In this document: in pieces, positions 43,885-51,035 of the stretch
Numbering within the stretch: position 1 is the first letter of the stretch
How the letters are laid out: every line of letters begins with the position of its first letter
Assembly: GCA_015067215.1 (NCBI GenBank)
Contig: SVMW01000009.1
Location: 1 to 64,000, forward strand
Reading direction: 5' to 3'
DNA from: Oscillospiraceae bacterium
GTDB taxonomy: Bacteria; Bacillota; Clostridia; Oscillospirales; Ruminococcaceae
DNA: 64,000 bases
The notes under the pieces: generated by a model
The model's database searches: none
Told to the model about the DNA's origin: nothing
The model's input: only the letters and a program-made list of their open reading frames with translations
Translations under genes and position numbers: made by a program

Positions 43885-44030
43885 GCTATAAAAAAAGACC
43901 CATATACAGCCATAAGCTGTATATGAGTCTTGTTATTACTTCTAAGCCAGGCTGAATATCAGCCACGATGTTGACTTAAAACACACAGACGGGAAATCTG
44001 TGTCCAACTACTCCCTCAATATCAACGTGT
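43885..44030 (-). promoter_or_regulatory. yybP-ykoY (manganese) riboswitch
   Basis: The minus-strand leader carries the family's conserved islands in order: GGGAGTAG (44008-44015), a variable P2 hairpin, GTCAACATCG (with CAACATCG at 43966-43973) and GCCTGGCTT (43944-43952). Loops L1 and L3 made from these islands bind Mn2+ in known members. A terminator (43889-43932) follows directly, giving a transcriptional ON switch: Mn2+ binding should prevent termination and express the downstream ATPase. Confidence 0.88.
43889..43932 (-). terminator. Riboswitch expression-platform terminator
   Basis: On the minus strand AAGACTCATATACAGC pairs with GCTGTATATGGGTCTT (one G-T pair) and runs into seven T, about 55 bases before the ATPase start. 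Confidence 0.9.
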
Positions 44031-44033
44031 TAA

Positions 44034-44063
44034 ATGATACCGAATTTATACATCAAAAGTCAA
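44034..44063 (-). promoter_or_regulatory. Promoter of the riboswitch-ATPase transcript
   Basis: TTGACT (44058-44063) and TATCAT (44034-44039) on the minus strand, spacer 18 bp, placing the RNA start just before the riboswitch P1 region. Confidence 0.68.
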
Positions 44064-44130
44064 TATCCTTTTCGGTTTATTCATACAAAATTCACATTTA
44101 CAAACTCCGCAAACAGTCAGGATTAATGAA

Positions 44131-44832
44131 TTAGAAAAGGAATGTATAAGCTACTGCAAGAACAATTGCAGGAAGTGTATTTGCAAGTTTGATTTTTGTA
44201 AGGCCTAGCATATTTGTACCAATCATAAGCACAATTGCATAACCTACTGTACATATGTTCATCATCATTGCGTCGGTAACAAAAGGCTGGATATATGTAG
44301 CCATCATTGCAATTGCCCCCTGATATAAAAACACCGAAACGCCTGAAAATGCAACACCTATGCCAAGTGAAGTACTTAAAATAAATGCTGTAATAGCGTC
44401 GATCATACTTTTTACAAGCAATACACTGCTGTCACCGCTGATACCATCTTTAAGAGCACCAAAAATTGCCATTGCACCTACACAGAAAAGCAGCGAGGCA
44501 TTTACAAAACCTTTTGCAAATCCGTCAACACCTGCTTTGGCTTCAATTTTCTGACCAAACGCATTGAGATGATCATCTATTCTGATTATCTCCCCTATTG
44601 CCATACCAAGTGCGAGGCATACAAGCATCATAATTTCACCATTGGATTTTATAACACCGTTCTCAATTGTAAGTGCTGTTGAAAAAAATCCCAGAAGTGC
44701 AATAAGCGTAACTGATATACCAACCATATCCATAATAGGTTTTTCAATTTTTTCCGGAATTGCTTTTTTGATAAAACAGCCGAGAAAACCGCATACAAGT
44801 ATAACGACACCATTTACCGTTGTCCCAAACAT
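44131..44832 (-). CDS. DUF554 family membrane protein
   Basis: A 233-aa protein with about seven helices, matching the DUF554 (YdfK/YqgA) pattern: GTTVNGVVILVCGFLGCFIKK, LALGMAIGEIIRIDD, LLFCVGAMAIFGALKDGISGD and STSLGIGVAFSG. The function is unknown; a transport role is likely. It lies 15 bp behind the split thrE genes and is the last gene of that operon. Confidence 0.88.
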   Translation of the reverse strand: MFGTTVNGVVILVCGFLGCFIKKAIPEKIEKPIMDMVGISVTLIALLGFFSTALTIENGVIKSNGEIMMLVCLALGMAIGEIIRIDDHLNAFGQKIEAKAGVDGFAKGFVNASLLFCVGAMAIFGALKDGISGDSSVLLVKSMIDAITAFILSTSLGIGVAFSGVSVFLYQGAIAMMATYIQPFVTDAMMMNICTVGYAIVLMIGTNMLGLTKIKLANTLPAIVLAVAYTFLF

Positions 44833-44847
44833 TTCAAAATACCTTCT

Positions 44848-45303
44848 TTATTTAACTTTATTTTTAATCTGCAATTTTGTATGTGTATAAAATCTGTATA
44901 TTGCAGATGCAAATGATACACCTACTGCAATAGCCCCCGCCACTGCAAGTGTCTGCATGCCCTTGGAAATAAACATTTCAGTATTTCCCTGTATGCAGTA
45001 TTCCATTGTATAATAAATACCTCCACCGGGAACCATCGGCAGAATGCCTATAATGATAAATATTGTTGACGGAGTTTTCATAGCTCTGGAAATAAATTCC
45101 GCAAAAAGAGCAACAACCGTTGCCGCAATAAGGTTTTGTCCCACAATACCCAGAAACATACCTGAAACAAGGTATATCAGCCAGCCTGCACCTGCACCAA
45201 CAGATGCAACCAAAGCAACTTTTACATCCTTTACGTTAAGAATTGTGCAGAACACAAAGCTTGCCGCAAATGCAACAAGACAAGGATAAACATATTCGAT
45301 CAT
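44848..45303 (-). CDS. Threonine/serine exporter, ThrE C-terminal half (DUF3815/ThrE_2)
   Basis: A 151-aa protein with four helices and the ThrE_2 motif ILPMVPGGGIYYTM. In many Firmicutes ThrE is split into two genes. The start codon shares one base with the stop of the first half (TAATG), so the halves are made in equal amounts. Confidence 0.87.
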   Translation of the reverse strand: MIEYVYPCLVAFAASFVFCTILNVKDVKVALVASVGAGAGWLIYLVSGMFLGIVGQNLIAATVVALFAEFISRAMKTPSTIFIIIGILPMVPGGGIYYTMEYCIQGNTEMFISKGMQTLAVAGAIAVGVSFASAIYRFYTHTKLQIKNKVK

Positions 45304-46082
45304 TACAGCACACCTCCCAACGCAATAACGCTTGACATTGCAATAGCAATTCCCACTGCAATTGCTATGCCAACAAGCATAACCTCACTGAGTTTTGATG
45401 TACCTGTAATTATATCTCCTGCAATAATGTCACGCATGATGTTTGTCAGGGCAATACCCGGCACGAGCATCATTATTGCACCGATAATTATTTTATCATA
45501 ATTATGTGCAAAACCTATGTGCACAAAACCTATCGCTATATAAGCAATAACTGCACTTGCAATAACATTTGTAAAGAATATATTGGTTTTTGCCCTTGAA
45601 ATGTAATCAAGACACAGTTTTACCGCCAGCCCGCAGATAAACGAAACACATGCATCCCGCAAATCGCCGCCCCAGAAAAGGCAGAACAATGCAGACGAAA
45701 TACCATATGCCATAAACAATACAAAAAAGCTGTATGGCTTTTCACTGCGGATAGTTTCAATCTCCTGCATAACCTGTGCTACAGGATATTTTTCTCTGCA
45801 CGCCCTGCGGCAAAGGTCGTTGAACTTTGCAAGTTTGTCAAGATTGAAACCTGAAGCTTTTATTCTTTCAAGCTGTGTGACAGGCTTGTCGTTTTCATCT
45901 TTGTAGGTAACTATTATACAGGACTGCAGGGTAAAAATCTGAGCACCAACAATACCGTAAGCTTCCAGAAAAAAGTTCACCGACTCCTCTACCCTGTATA
46001 CTTCGCCACCGTTTTCAAGAATATTACGTCCCAGTTTACATGCGGCGTCAAGAATTTTTTCCTTGTTCATTTCCATTGCCAT
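45303..46082 (-). CDS. Threonine/serine exporter, ThrE N-terminal half (DUF1212)
   Basis: A 259-aa protein: a soluble region with ENGGEVYRVEESV (the DUF1212 opening), then five helices including LMLVPGIALTNIMRDIIAGD. It exports threonine and serine by proton antiport in Corynebacterium ThrE. AAAGGA precedes the ATG. It is first in the thrE-DUF554 operon. Confidence 0.88.
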   Translation of the reverse strand: MAMEMNKEKILDAACKLGRNILENGGEVYRVEESVNFFLEAYGIVGAQIFTLQSCIIVTYKDENDKPVTQLERIKASGFNLDKLAKFNDLCRRACREKYPVAQVMQEIETIRSEKPYSFFVLFMAYGISSALFCLFWGGDLRDACVSFICGLAVKLCLDYISRAKTNIFFTNVIASAVIAYIAIGFVHIGFAHNYDKIIIGAIMMLVPGIALTNIMRDIIAGDIITGTSKLSEVMLVGIAIAVGIAIAMSSVIALGGVL

Positions 46083-46115
46083 AACTCAGTCCTTTGTTGA
46101 TAAAACATATTATAT

Positions 46116-46144
46116 AATGTATCAAAAATAAATATTGTTGTCAA
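46116..46144 (-). promoter_or_regulatory. Promoter of the thrE operon
   Basis: TTGACA (46139-46144) and TACATT (46116-46121) on the minus strand, spacer 17 bp. The -35 is perfect and the -10 is moderate. Confidence 0.55.
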
Positions 46145-46207
46145 TTTTATAAACACAAGTTTTATCCATTAAATTGTTGCAAACTACTGTTATTTTTTGT
46201 GTCAATG

Positions 46208-46216
46208 TGTTATACT
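46208..46216 (+). promoter_or_regulatory. Extended -10 promoter of femAB-like gene
   Basis: TGTTATACT, an extended -10 element, 57 bp before the ATG; no matching -35 at the usual distance. Confidence 0.45.
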
Positions 46217-46272
46217 TAATTAGTATATGTATTGAAATATTAATTTACACTTTATTTTTGGAGTTGACATAG

Positions 46273-47316
46273 ATGGAAATTTTGAAAAAAGAACTTTACG
46301 GCGAGTTTGACACATTTTGTTCCAACCATCCAAAAGGTGCTTTTCAGCAGGCACCTGCCTGGGCAAAGGTAAAAAAAAACTGGGAACATGAAATTGTTGT
46401 AACCCGCGATGAAAACGGAAACATCATTGGCGGCGTTTCGGTGCTTATCAGAAAAATCGGTCCTTTTGGTATGATGTATGCACCAAGAGGTCCTGTGTGT
46501 GATTATACTGACAAAGCAGTAATGAAAGACCTGATTGAAGGTATCAGAGTTGTTGCAAAAAAACACAACGGCTACAAATTTATCTGTGACCCTCTTGTGC
46601 TTGTAAGCGACGCTGAAACAATTCAGTTTTTCAAAGACTGCGGCTTCAGCATAAAAGAACACGCTGCTTTCCGTGACACAATTCAACCGAGATACAACTA
46701 TATGCTCACTTATATCAAGGATATGAGCGAAGAAGCTCTGCTTAAAAAGTTTTCCACAAAAACAAGATATTATATCAACTATGGTCCTAAACATGGTGTT
46801 GTTGTAAAAGAGGGCATTGAATATCTTGATGATTTCTACAGAATATATTCTGAAACCGGCAAAAGAAAAAACTTTACAATCCGCTCCAAGGCATATCTTG
46901 AAAGTATGCTGACAAGTTTTCCTGACAACGCAAGACTTTATATGTGCTATCATCAGAATGATGAGACAGGTGAACTTACAGCACTTTGCGGCGGTCTTTC
47001 CGTTCAGTATGCAGGCACAACAAGCCATGTGTACGGATGTTCTACAAGCACAATGAGCAATCTCAAAGCTACAAATGTACTTCAGTGGGCTATGATGAAA
47101 TGGGCACTGGCTGGCAACTGTCACACATATGACATGCAGGGCATTGCGACAAACAAGGAAGATGACGAAGAACTTTACAGTGTTTATCTTTTCAAAGCAA
47201 AATTTGAAGGCGGTATTGTTGAAACTGCAGGCGAATTTACCATCACCTTTAACCCATTGGCAGACAAGCTTATCAGCCTTGCGCTCAATATACGCAGCAA
47301 GCTTAAACATCATTAA
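46273..47316 (+). CDS. FemAB family peptidoglycan bridge aminoacyltransferase
   Basis: A 347-aa protein of two GNAT-like halves (FemABX fold): FQQAPAWAKVKKNWEHEIVV, MMYAPRGPVCDYTD, KKFSTKTRYYINYGPKHGVVV and LTALCGGLSVQYAGTTSHVYGCS. FemAB enzymes add amino acids from aminoacyl-tRNA to lipid II. The coiled-coil tRNA arm of Staphylococcus FemX is absent. GGAG lies nine bases before the ATG. The 353-aa antisense ORF is a shadow. Confidence 0.9.
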   Translation: MEILKKELYGEFDTFCSNHPKGAFQQAPAWAKVKKNWEHEIVVTRDENGNIIGGVSVLIRKIGPFGMMYAPRGPVCDYTDKAVMKDLIEGIRVVAKKHNGYKFICDPLVLVSDAETIQFFKDCGFSIKEHAAFRDTIQPRYNYMLTYIKDMSEEALLKKFSTKTRYYINYGPKHGVVVKEGIEYLDDFYRIYSETGKRKNFTIRSKAYLESMLTSFPDNARLYMCYHQNDETGELTALCGGLSVQYAGTTSHVYGCSTSTMSNLKATNVLQWAMMKWALAGNCHTYDMQGIATNKEDDEELYSVYLFKAKFEGGIVETAGEFTITFNPLADKLISLALNIRSKLKHH

Positions 47317-47318
47317 GG

Positions 47319-47347
47319 TTGAAACACTATTGAGTTTTTGATAAAAT
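47319..47347 (+). promoter_or_regulatory. Promoter of the metG leader
   Basis: TTGAAA (47319-47324) and TAAAAT (47342-47347) with a 17-bp spacer, just after the femAB stop. The transcript would carry a ~155-nt leader with the upstream ORF before metG. Confidence 0.6.
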
Positions 47348-47380
47348 AATATATTGGATAATAACGAAAGGAGCGTTGTT

Positions 47381-47467
47381 GTGGATAAAAAGTTTTATAT
47401 TTTCAAAACGGTAAACTACATTTGTGTTGCAGTACGAATGCGCAGCAGCGCAGATACTTTCAGCTGA
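47381..47467 (+). CDS. 28-aa upstream ORF (candidate leader peptide) of metG
   Basis: A GTG-started 28-codon ORF preceded by AAAGGAG (47367-47373) at ideal seven-base spacing, a stronger signal than that of metG itself. It encodes a peptide starting MDKKFYIFKTVNY and ending in VAVRMRSSADTFS. The last codons form a small hairpin, TGCGC-agca-GCGCA (47439-47452). It ends 44 bp before metG. A leader peptide controlling metG by ribosome position is possible; no database family is recognised. Confidence 0.5.
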   Translation: MDKKFYIFKTVNYICVAVRMRSSADTFS

Positions 47468-47511
47468 TATATAATTTAATTGAGAAATAATAAAAATGAG
47501 GTATATATAAA

Positions 47512-49473
47512 ATGTGCGAAAAGAAAAAATATTATATTTCAACACCTATCTACTACCCTTCTGACAATCTTCACATTGGTCACAGCTACACAACTGTTGC
47601 ATGTGACGCATTGTCCCGCTACAAAAGACTGCAGGGTTATGATGTAATGTTTCTGACAGGTTCTGATGAACACGGACAGAAAATTCAGGATAAAGCTGCT
47701 GCTGTCGGCAAAACACCAAAACAGTATGTTGACGAAATCGTTGCAAACATCAAAGATTTGTGGAAACTGCTTGACGTTAAATATGACAGATATGTAAGAA
47801 CAACAGATGACTATCACGAAGAATCTGTTAAAAAGATTTTTAAAGCTTTGTATGACAAAGGCGATATCTACAAAGGTTTTTACGAAGGTCACTACTGCAA
47901 ACCTTGTGAAACTTTCTGGACACAGAGCCAGCTTGTAGACGGCAAATGTCCTGACTGCGGCAGAGAAGTTTATCTTGCAAAAGAAGATGCATACTTCTTC
48001 AAGCTTTCCAACTATGCAGACAGACTCCTTGCCCATTACGAAGCACACCCGGACTTTATCCAGCCTGAAACACGCAAAAACGAAATGATAAGCTTTATCA
48101 AACAGGGCCTGCAGGACCTTTGTGTTTCCCGCACAACTGTTAAATGGGGCATTCAGGTTGATTTTGACCCGGACCACACAATTTATGTTTGGGTTGACGC
48201 TTTGTCCAACTACATCACAGCTCTGGGCAAATACAACAGCGCATACAACGACTATGACAGATACTGGCCTGCAGATGTTCATATGGTTGGCAAAGAAATT
48301 CTGCGTTTCCACACAATCATCTGGCCTGCAATGCTTATGGCTCTTGACCTACCTCTGCCTACAAAAGTGTTCGGTCACGGCTGGCTGCTCCTTGAAGGCG
48401 GTAAAATGAGTAAGAGTGTTGGCAACGTTGTTGACCCTGTTGTTCTTTGTGAAAAATACGGTGTTGATGCTATCAGATATTTCCTGCTGCGTGAAATTCC
48501 ATTTGGCAACGATGGTCTTTACACAAATGAAGCATTGATGAACCGCATAAATGCTGACCTTGCAAACGACCTTGGCAACCTTGTAAGCCGCAGTGTTGCT
48601 ATGATTGAAAAATACTTTGGCGGCACACTTCCTGCTGAAAGAGAAGCTGCAGAAGTTGACAATGAACTGATTGAACTTTGCAAAAACCTTGAAGGCAAAG
48701 TAACCGACTGCATGGATAAGCTTCTTATCCCACAGGCTTTGCAGGAAATCTTTAAAGTTATTCAGAGAGCAAACAAATACATTGACGAAACAGCTCCATG
48801 GGTGCTTGCAAAAGACGAAGCAAACAAAGCACGCCTTGCAACAGTAATGTACAACCTTGTTGAAGCATTGCGTTTTGCAACAACACTGCTTCAGGCTTAT
48901 CTTCCAAACACAACAGTAAAAATTGCTGCACAGCTTGGCTACAGCGAAGATGACCTTAAATTTGAAAACCTTGTATATGGCTACAAAACAGATGTAACTG
49001 TTAAAAAAGGTGATGTTATCTTCCCTCGTATTGACATTGCAAAAGAAATGAAGCTTCTTGAAGAACAGGAAAAGGCTAAAAAAGAAGCTGCTGCAAAAGC
49101 TGCAGAAAAATCTGCCCCTGCAAAAGAAGAAGAAAAAGAAGAACCAAAAGCAGAAATCGTATTTGACGATTTTGCAAAAATTGACCTTGTAGTTGGTGAA
49201 ATCCGCCACTGTGAAAAACTTCCAAAATCCGACAAACTGCTTAAATCCACAATCTTTGACGGTGAAAGAGAAAGAACAATTCTTTCCGGCATTGCACAGT
49301 GGTATACACCTGAAGAAATGATTGGTAAAAAGGTTATCATTGTAGCAAACCTTGCACCAAGAAAAATGCGCGGTGTAATGAGCGAAGGTATGATTCTTGC
49401 AGCCGACCATGGCGACGGTGCAAAAGTTGTATTTATCGACAGCGATGTTGCACCTGGCAGCAGAATAGGTTAA
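47512..49473 (+). CDS. metG: Methionyl-tRNA synthetase
   Basis: A 653-aa class I synthetase: the HIGH motif in NLHIGHSY, a single zinc knuckle (CKPC ... CPDCG), the KMSKS loop in GGKMSKSVGN, an anticodon-binding helical domain, a Lys/Glu/Ala-rich linker (~515-545) and a C-terminal EMAP/Trbp111-like tRNA-binding domain (FAKIDLVVGEI ... ILSGIAQWYTPEEMIGKKV, summarised). It charges tRNA-Met. GAGG precedes the ATG. Long antisense ORFs here are shadows. Confidence 0.97.
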   Translation: MCEKKKYYISTPIYYPSDNLHIGHSYTTVACDALSRYKRLQGYDVMFLTGSDEHGQKIQDKAAAVGKTPKQYVDEIVANIKDLWKLLDVKYDRYVRTTDDYHEESVKKIFKALYDKGDIYKGFYEGHYCKPCETFWTQSQLVDGKCPDCGREVYLAKEDAYFFKLSNYADRLLAHYEAHPDFIQPETRKNEMISFIKQGLQDLCVSRTTVKWGIQVDFDPDHTIYVWVDALSNYITALGKYNSAYNDYDRYWPADVHMVGKEILRFHTIIWPAMLMALDLPLPTKVFGHGWLLLEGGKMSKSVGNVVDPVVLCEKYGVDAIRYFLLREIPFGNDGLYTNEALMNRINADLANDLGNLVSRSVAMIEKYFGGTLPAEREAAEVDNELIELCKNLEGKVTDCMDKLLIPQALQEIFKVIQRANKYIDETAPWVLAKDEANKARLATVMYNLVEALRFATTLLQAYLPNTTVKIAAQLGYSEDDLKFENLVYGYKTDVTVKKGDVIFPRIDIAKEMKLLEEQEKAKKEAAAKAAEKSAPAKEEEKEEPKAEIVFDDFAKIDLVVGEIRHCEKLPKSDKLLKSTIFDGERERTILSGIAQWYTPEEMIGKKVIIVANLAPRKMRGVMSEGMILAADHGDGAKVVFIDSDVAPGSRIG

Positions 49474-49486
49474 TTATCAAAACAAT

Positions 49487-49520
49487 AAAAAGTCTCTGTA
49501 ATTTTTGCAGAGACTTTTTT
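49487..49520 (+). terminator. Terminator after metG
   Basis: AAAAAGTCTCTG (49487-49498) pairs with CAGAGACTTTTT (49508-49519), followed by T. tatD starts 16 bp later, so read-through is likely to supply it in part. Confidence 0.85.
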
Positions 49521-49535
49521 AAAAAGGTATATGTT

Positions 49536-50309
49536 ATGAACAAAATATTTGACAGTCACAGCCACTATAACAGCAAGGCTTTTGACGAAGATTATGAACA
49601 GCTTTTACAACATTTAAAAGATAATGATGTCGGATATGTAATGAACTGTGGCAGCAGTGTTGAAGCAAGCAGAAAAGCTTTACAGCAAAGCGAAAACTGT
49701 GATTTTATGTGTTTCTGCAGCGGTATTCACCCTCTTGATGTAGAAGAAAACACCTGTGACGCTGATTATGAAGAAATTGAAAAGATGGCACTGCACCCAA
49801 AATGCAAAGCTATCGGCGAAATAGGTCTTGACTATCATTATGACGACGCTGTATGCCCTGAAAAGCAAAAAGAGGCTTTTATCCGTCAGCTTGACCTTGC
49901 AGTAAAGCTTGATTTACCTGTTATTATCCATATCCGTGAAGCAATGCAGGATTCCCTTGAAATTTTAAAACAGTATAAAGGAAGAATCCGCGGTGTTATC
50001 CATTGTTTTTCAGGCAGTGCCGAAAGCTGCAAAGAACTTGTAAAAATGGGGTTTTATATTGGTTTTACAGGTGTTGTTACCTTTAAAAATGCACGCAAAT
50101 CACTTGAGGCTATGAAGGTTGTGCCTTTTGACAAACTGCTTATTGAAACTGACTGTCCTTACATGGCACCTGAACCGTTCCGTGGCAAAAGATGTGATTC
50201 CTCCATGCTGCATCAGGTTGCACAAAAAATTGCTGATGAACTGGGAAAAACCAAAGAAGAAGTTTTGTGCCAGACTTACGAAAACGCCGCAAAACTTTTT
50301 GATATATAA
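49536..50309 (+). CDS. TatD family metal-dependent hydrolase
   Basis: A 257-aa TIM-barrel hydrolase with FDSHSHYN (HxH), AIGEIGLDYHYD, IIHIREA, VIHCFSGS and LLIETDCPYMAPEPFRG. TatD-type proteins are 3'-5' DNA exonucleases or D-aminoacyl-like hydrolases. The metG-tatD order is widely conserved. AAGG precedes the ATG. Confidence 0.94.
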   Translation: MNKIFDSHSHYNSKAFDEDYEQLLQHLKDNDVGYVMNCGSSVEASRKALQQSENCDFMCFCSGIHPLDVEENTCDADYEEIEKMALHPKCKAIGEIGLDYHYDDAVCPEKQKEAFIRQLDLAVKLDLPVIIHIREAMQDSLEILKQYKGRIRGVIHCFSGSAESCKELVKMGFYIGFTGVVTFKNARKSLEAMKVVPFDKLLIETDCPYMAPEPFRGKRCDSSMLHQVAQKIADELGKTKEEVLCQTYENAAKLFDI

Positions 50310-50327
50310 TAATTGGAGGTGTATTGC

Positions 50328-50981
50328 ATGGAAAAACTTGAACAGATGTCCGACTTTTTCACTGCCCGTGTAGTCGGATATGATGAACATATGATAAATG
50401 ATGTTGAAGGCTGTAAGGAATGCTACAAAAAAATGGCAACCCTTGTTCCCTTGCAGACAAAAAATCTGCTTGATTTGGGTTGCGGCACCGGCCTTGAACT
50501 TGATGAGATTTTTAAAATTCTGCCGCATATAGCTGTAACAGGCATTGATATGACGCAGGCAATGCTTGATGAACTTAAACGTAAGCACCCTGATAAAGCA
50601 TTAAATCTTATCTGTGATGACTATTTTAAGGTTGATTTTGGTATCAGCCACTATGACTGTGCAGTTTCTTTTCAGACAATGCATCATTTTGACCATAAAA
50701 GCAAAGTTAGCCTTTACAGCAAAATCTGCAATGCACTGACAGACAAAGGCTGCTATATTGAATGTGATTATATGATTACAGAACAAGCTGAGGAAAATTT
50801 TTACTACTCTGAACTTGCCCGTATGAAAAAAGAACAAGGCTTAAAAGAGGACGAGTTTTATCACTATGATACCCCCTGCACTATTGACAATCAGATTATG
50901 CTGCTGAAAAAAGCAGGTTTTAAAACTGTGGAACAGGTTTTACGCATTGAAAATACCACAATACTTGTGGCGAAAAAATAA
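50328..50981 (+). CDS. Class I SAM-dependent methyltransferase
   Basis: A 217-aa protein with the Rossmann SAM motif LLDLGCGTGLELDEI, a motif-II acidic residue in TGIDMTQAMLDEL and FQTMHHFDHKSK, resembling the UbiE/COQ5-like group. The methyl acceptor is unknown. ATG 50328 has GGAGGT seven bases upstream; the track's TTG start would place the ribosome binding site inside the gene. It follows tatD by 18 bp. Confidence 0.88.
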   Translation: MEKLEQMSDFFTARVVGYDEHMINDVEGCKECYKKMATLVPLQTKNLLDLGCGTGLELDEIFKILPHIAVTGIDMTQAMLDELKRKHPDKALNLICDDYFKVDFGISHYDCAVSFQTMHHFDHKSKVSLYSKICNALTDKGCYIECDYMITEQAEENFYYSELARMKKEQGLKEDEFYHYDTPCTIDNQIMLLKKAGFKTVEQVLRIENTTILVAKK

Positions 50982-50987
50982 TATAAC

Positions 50988-51026
50988 AACAGGCCGACAT
51001 TTTAAAATTTAAAATGTCGGCCTGTT
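50988..51026. terminator. Bidirectional terminator
   Basis: AACAGGCCGACATTTT and AAAATGTCGGCCTGTT form an 16-bp stem around a TTTAAA-rich centre. It lies between the methyltransferase gene and the convergent GH3 gene. Confidence 0.92.
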
Positions 51027-51035
51027 TATTTGTTG

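Noticed and set aside
46252-47313. 353-aa minus-strand ORF opposite the femAB-like gene
   Set aside because: No recognisable domain, rich in Cys and Phe, fully antisense to a clear FemAB gene.
48349-49410. 353-aa minus-strand ORF opposite metG
   Set aside because: Phe/Cys runs mirror the Lys/Glu-rich linker of MetG; a shadow.
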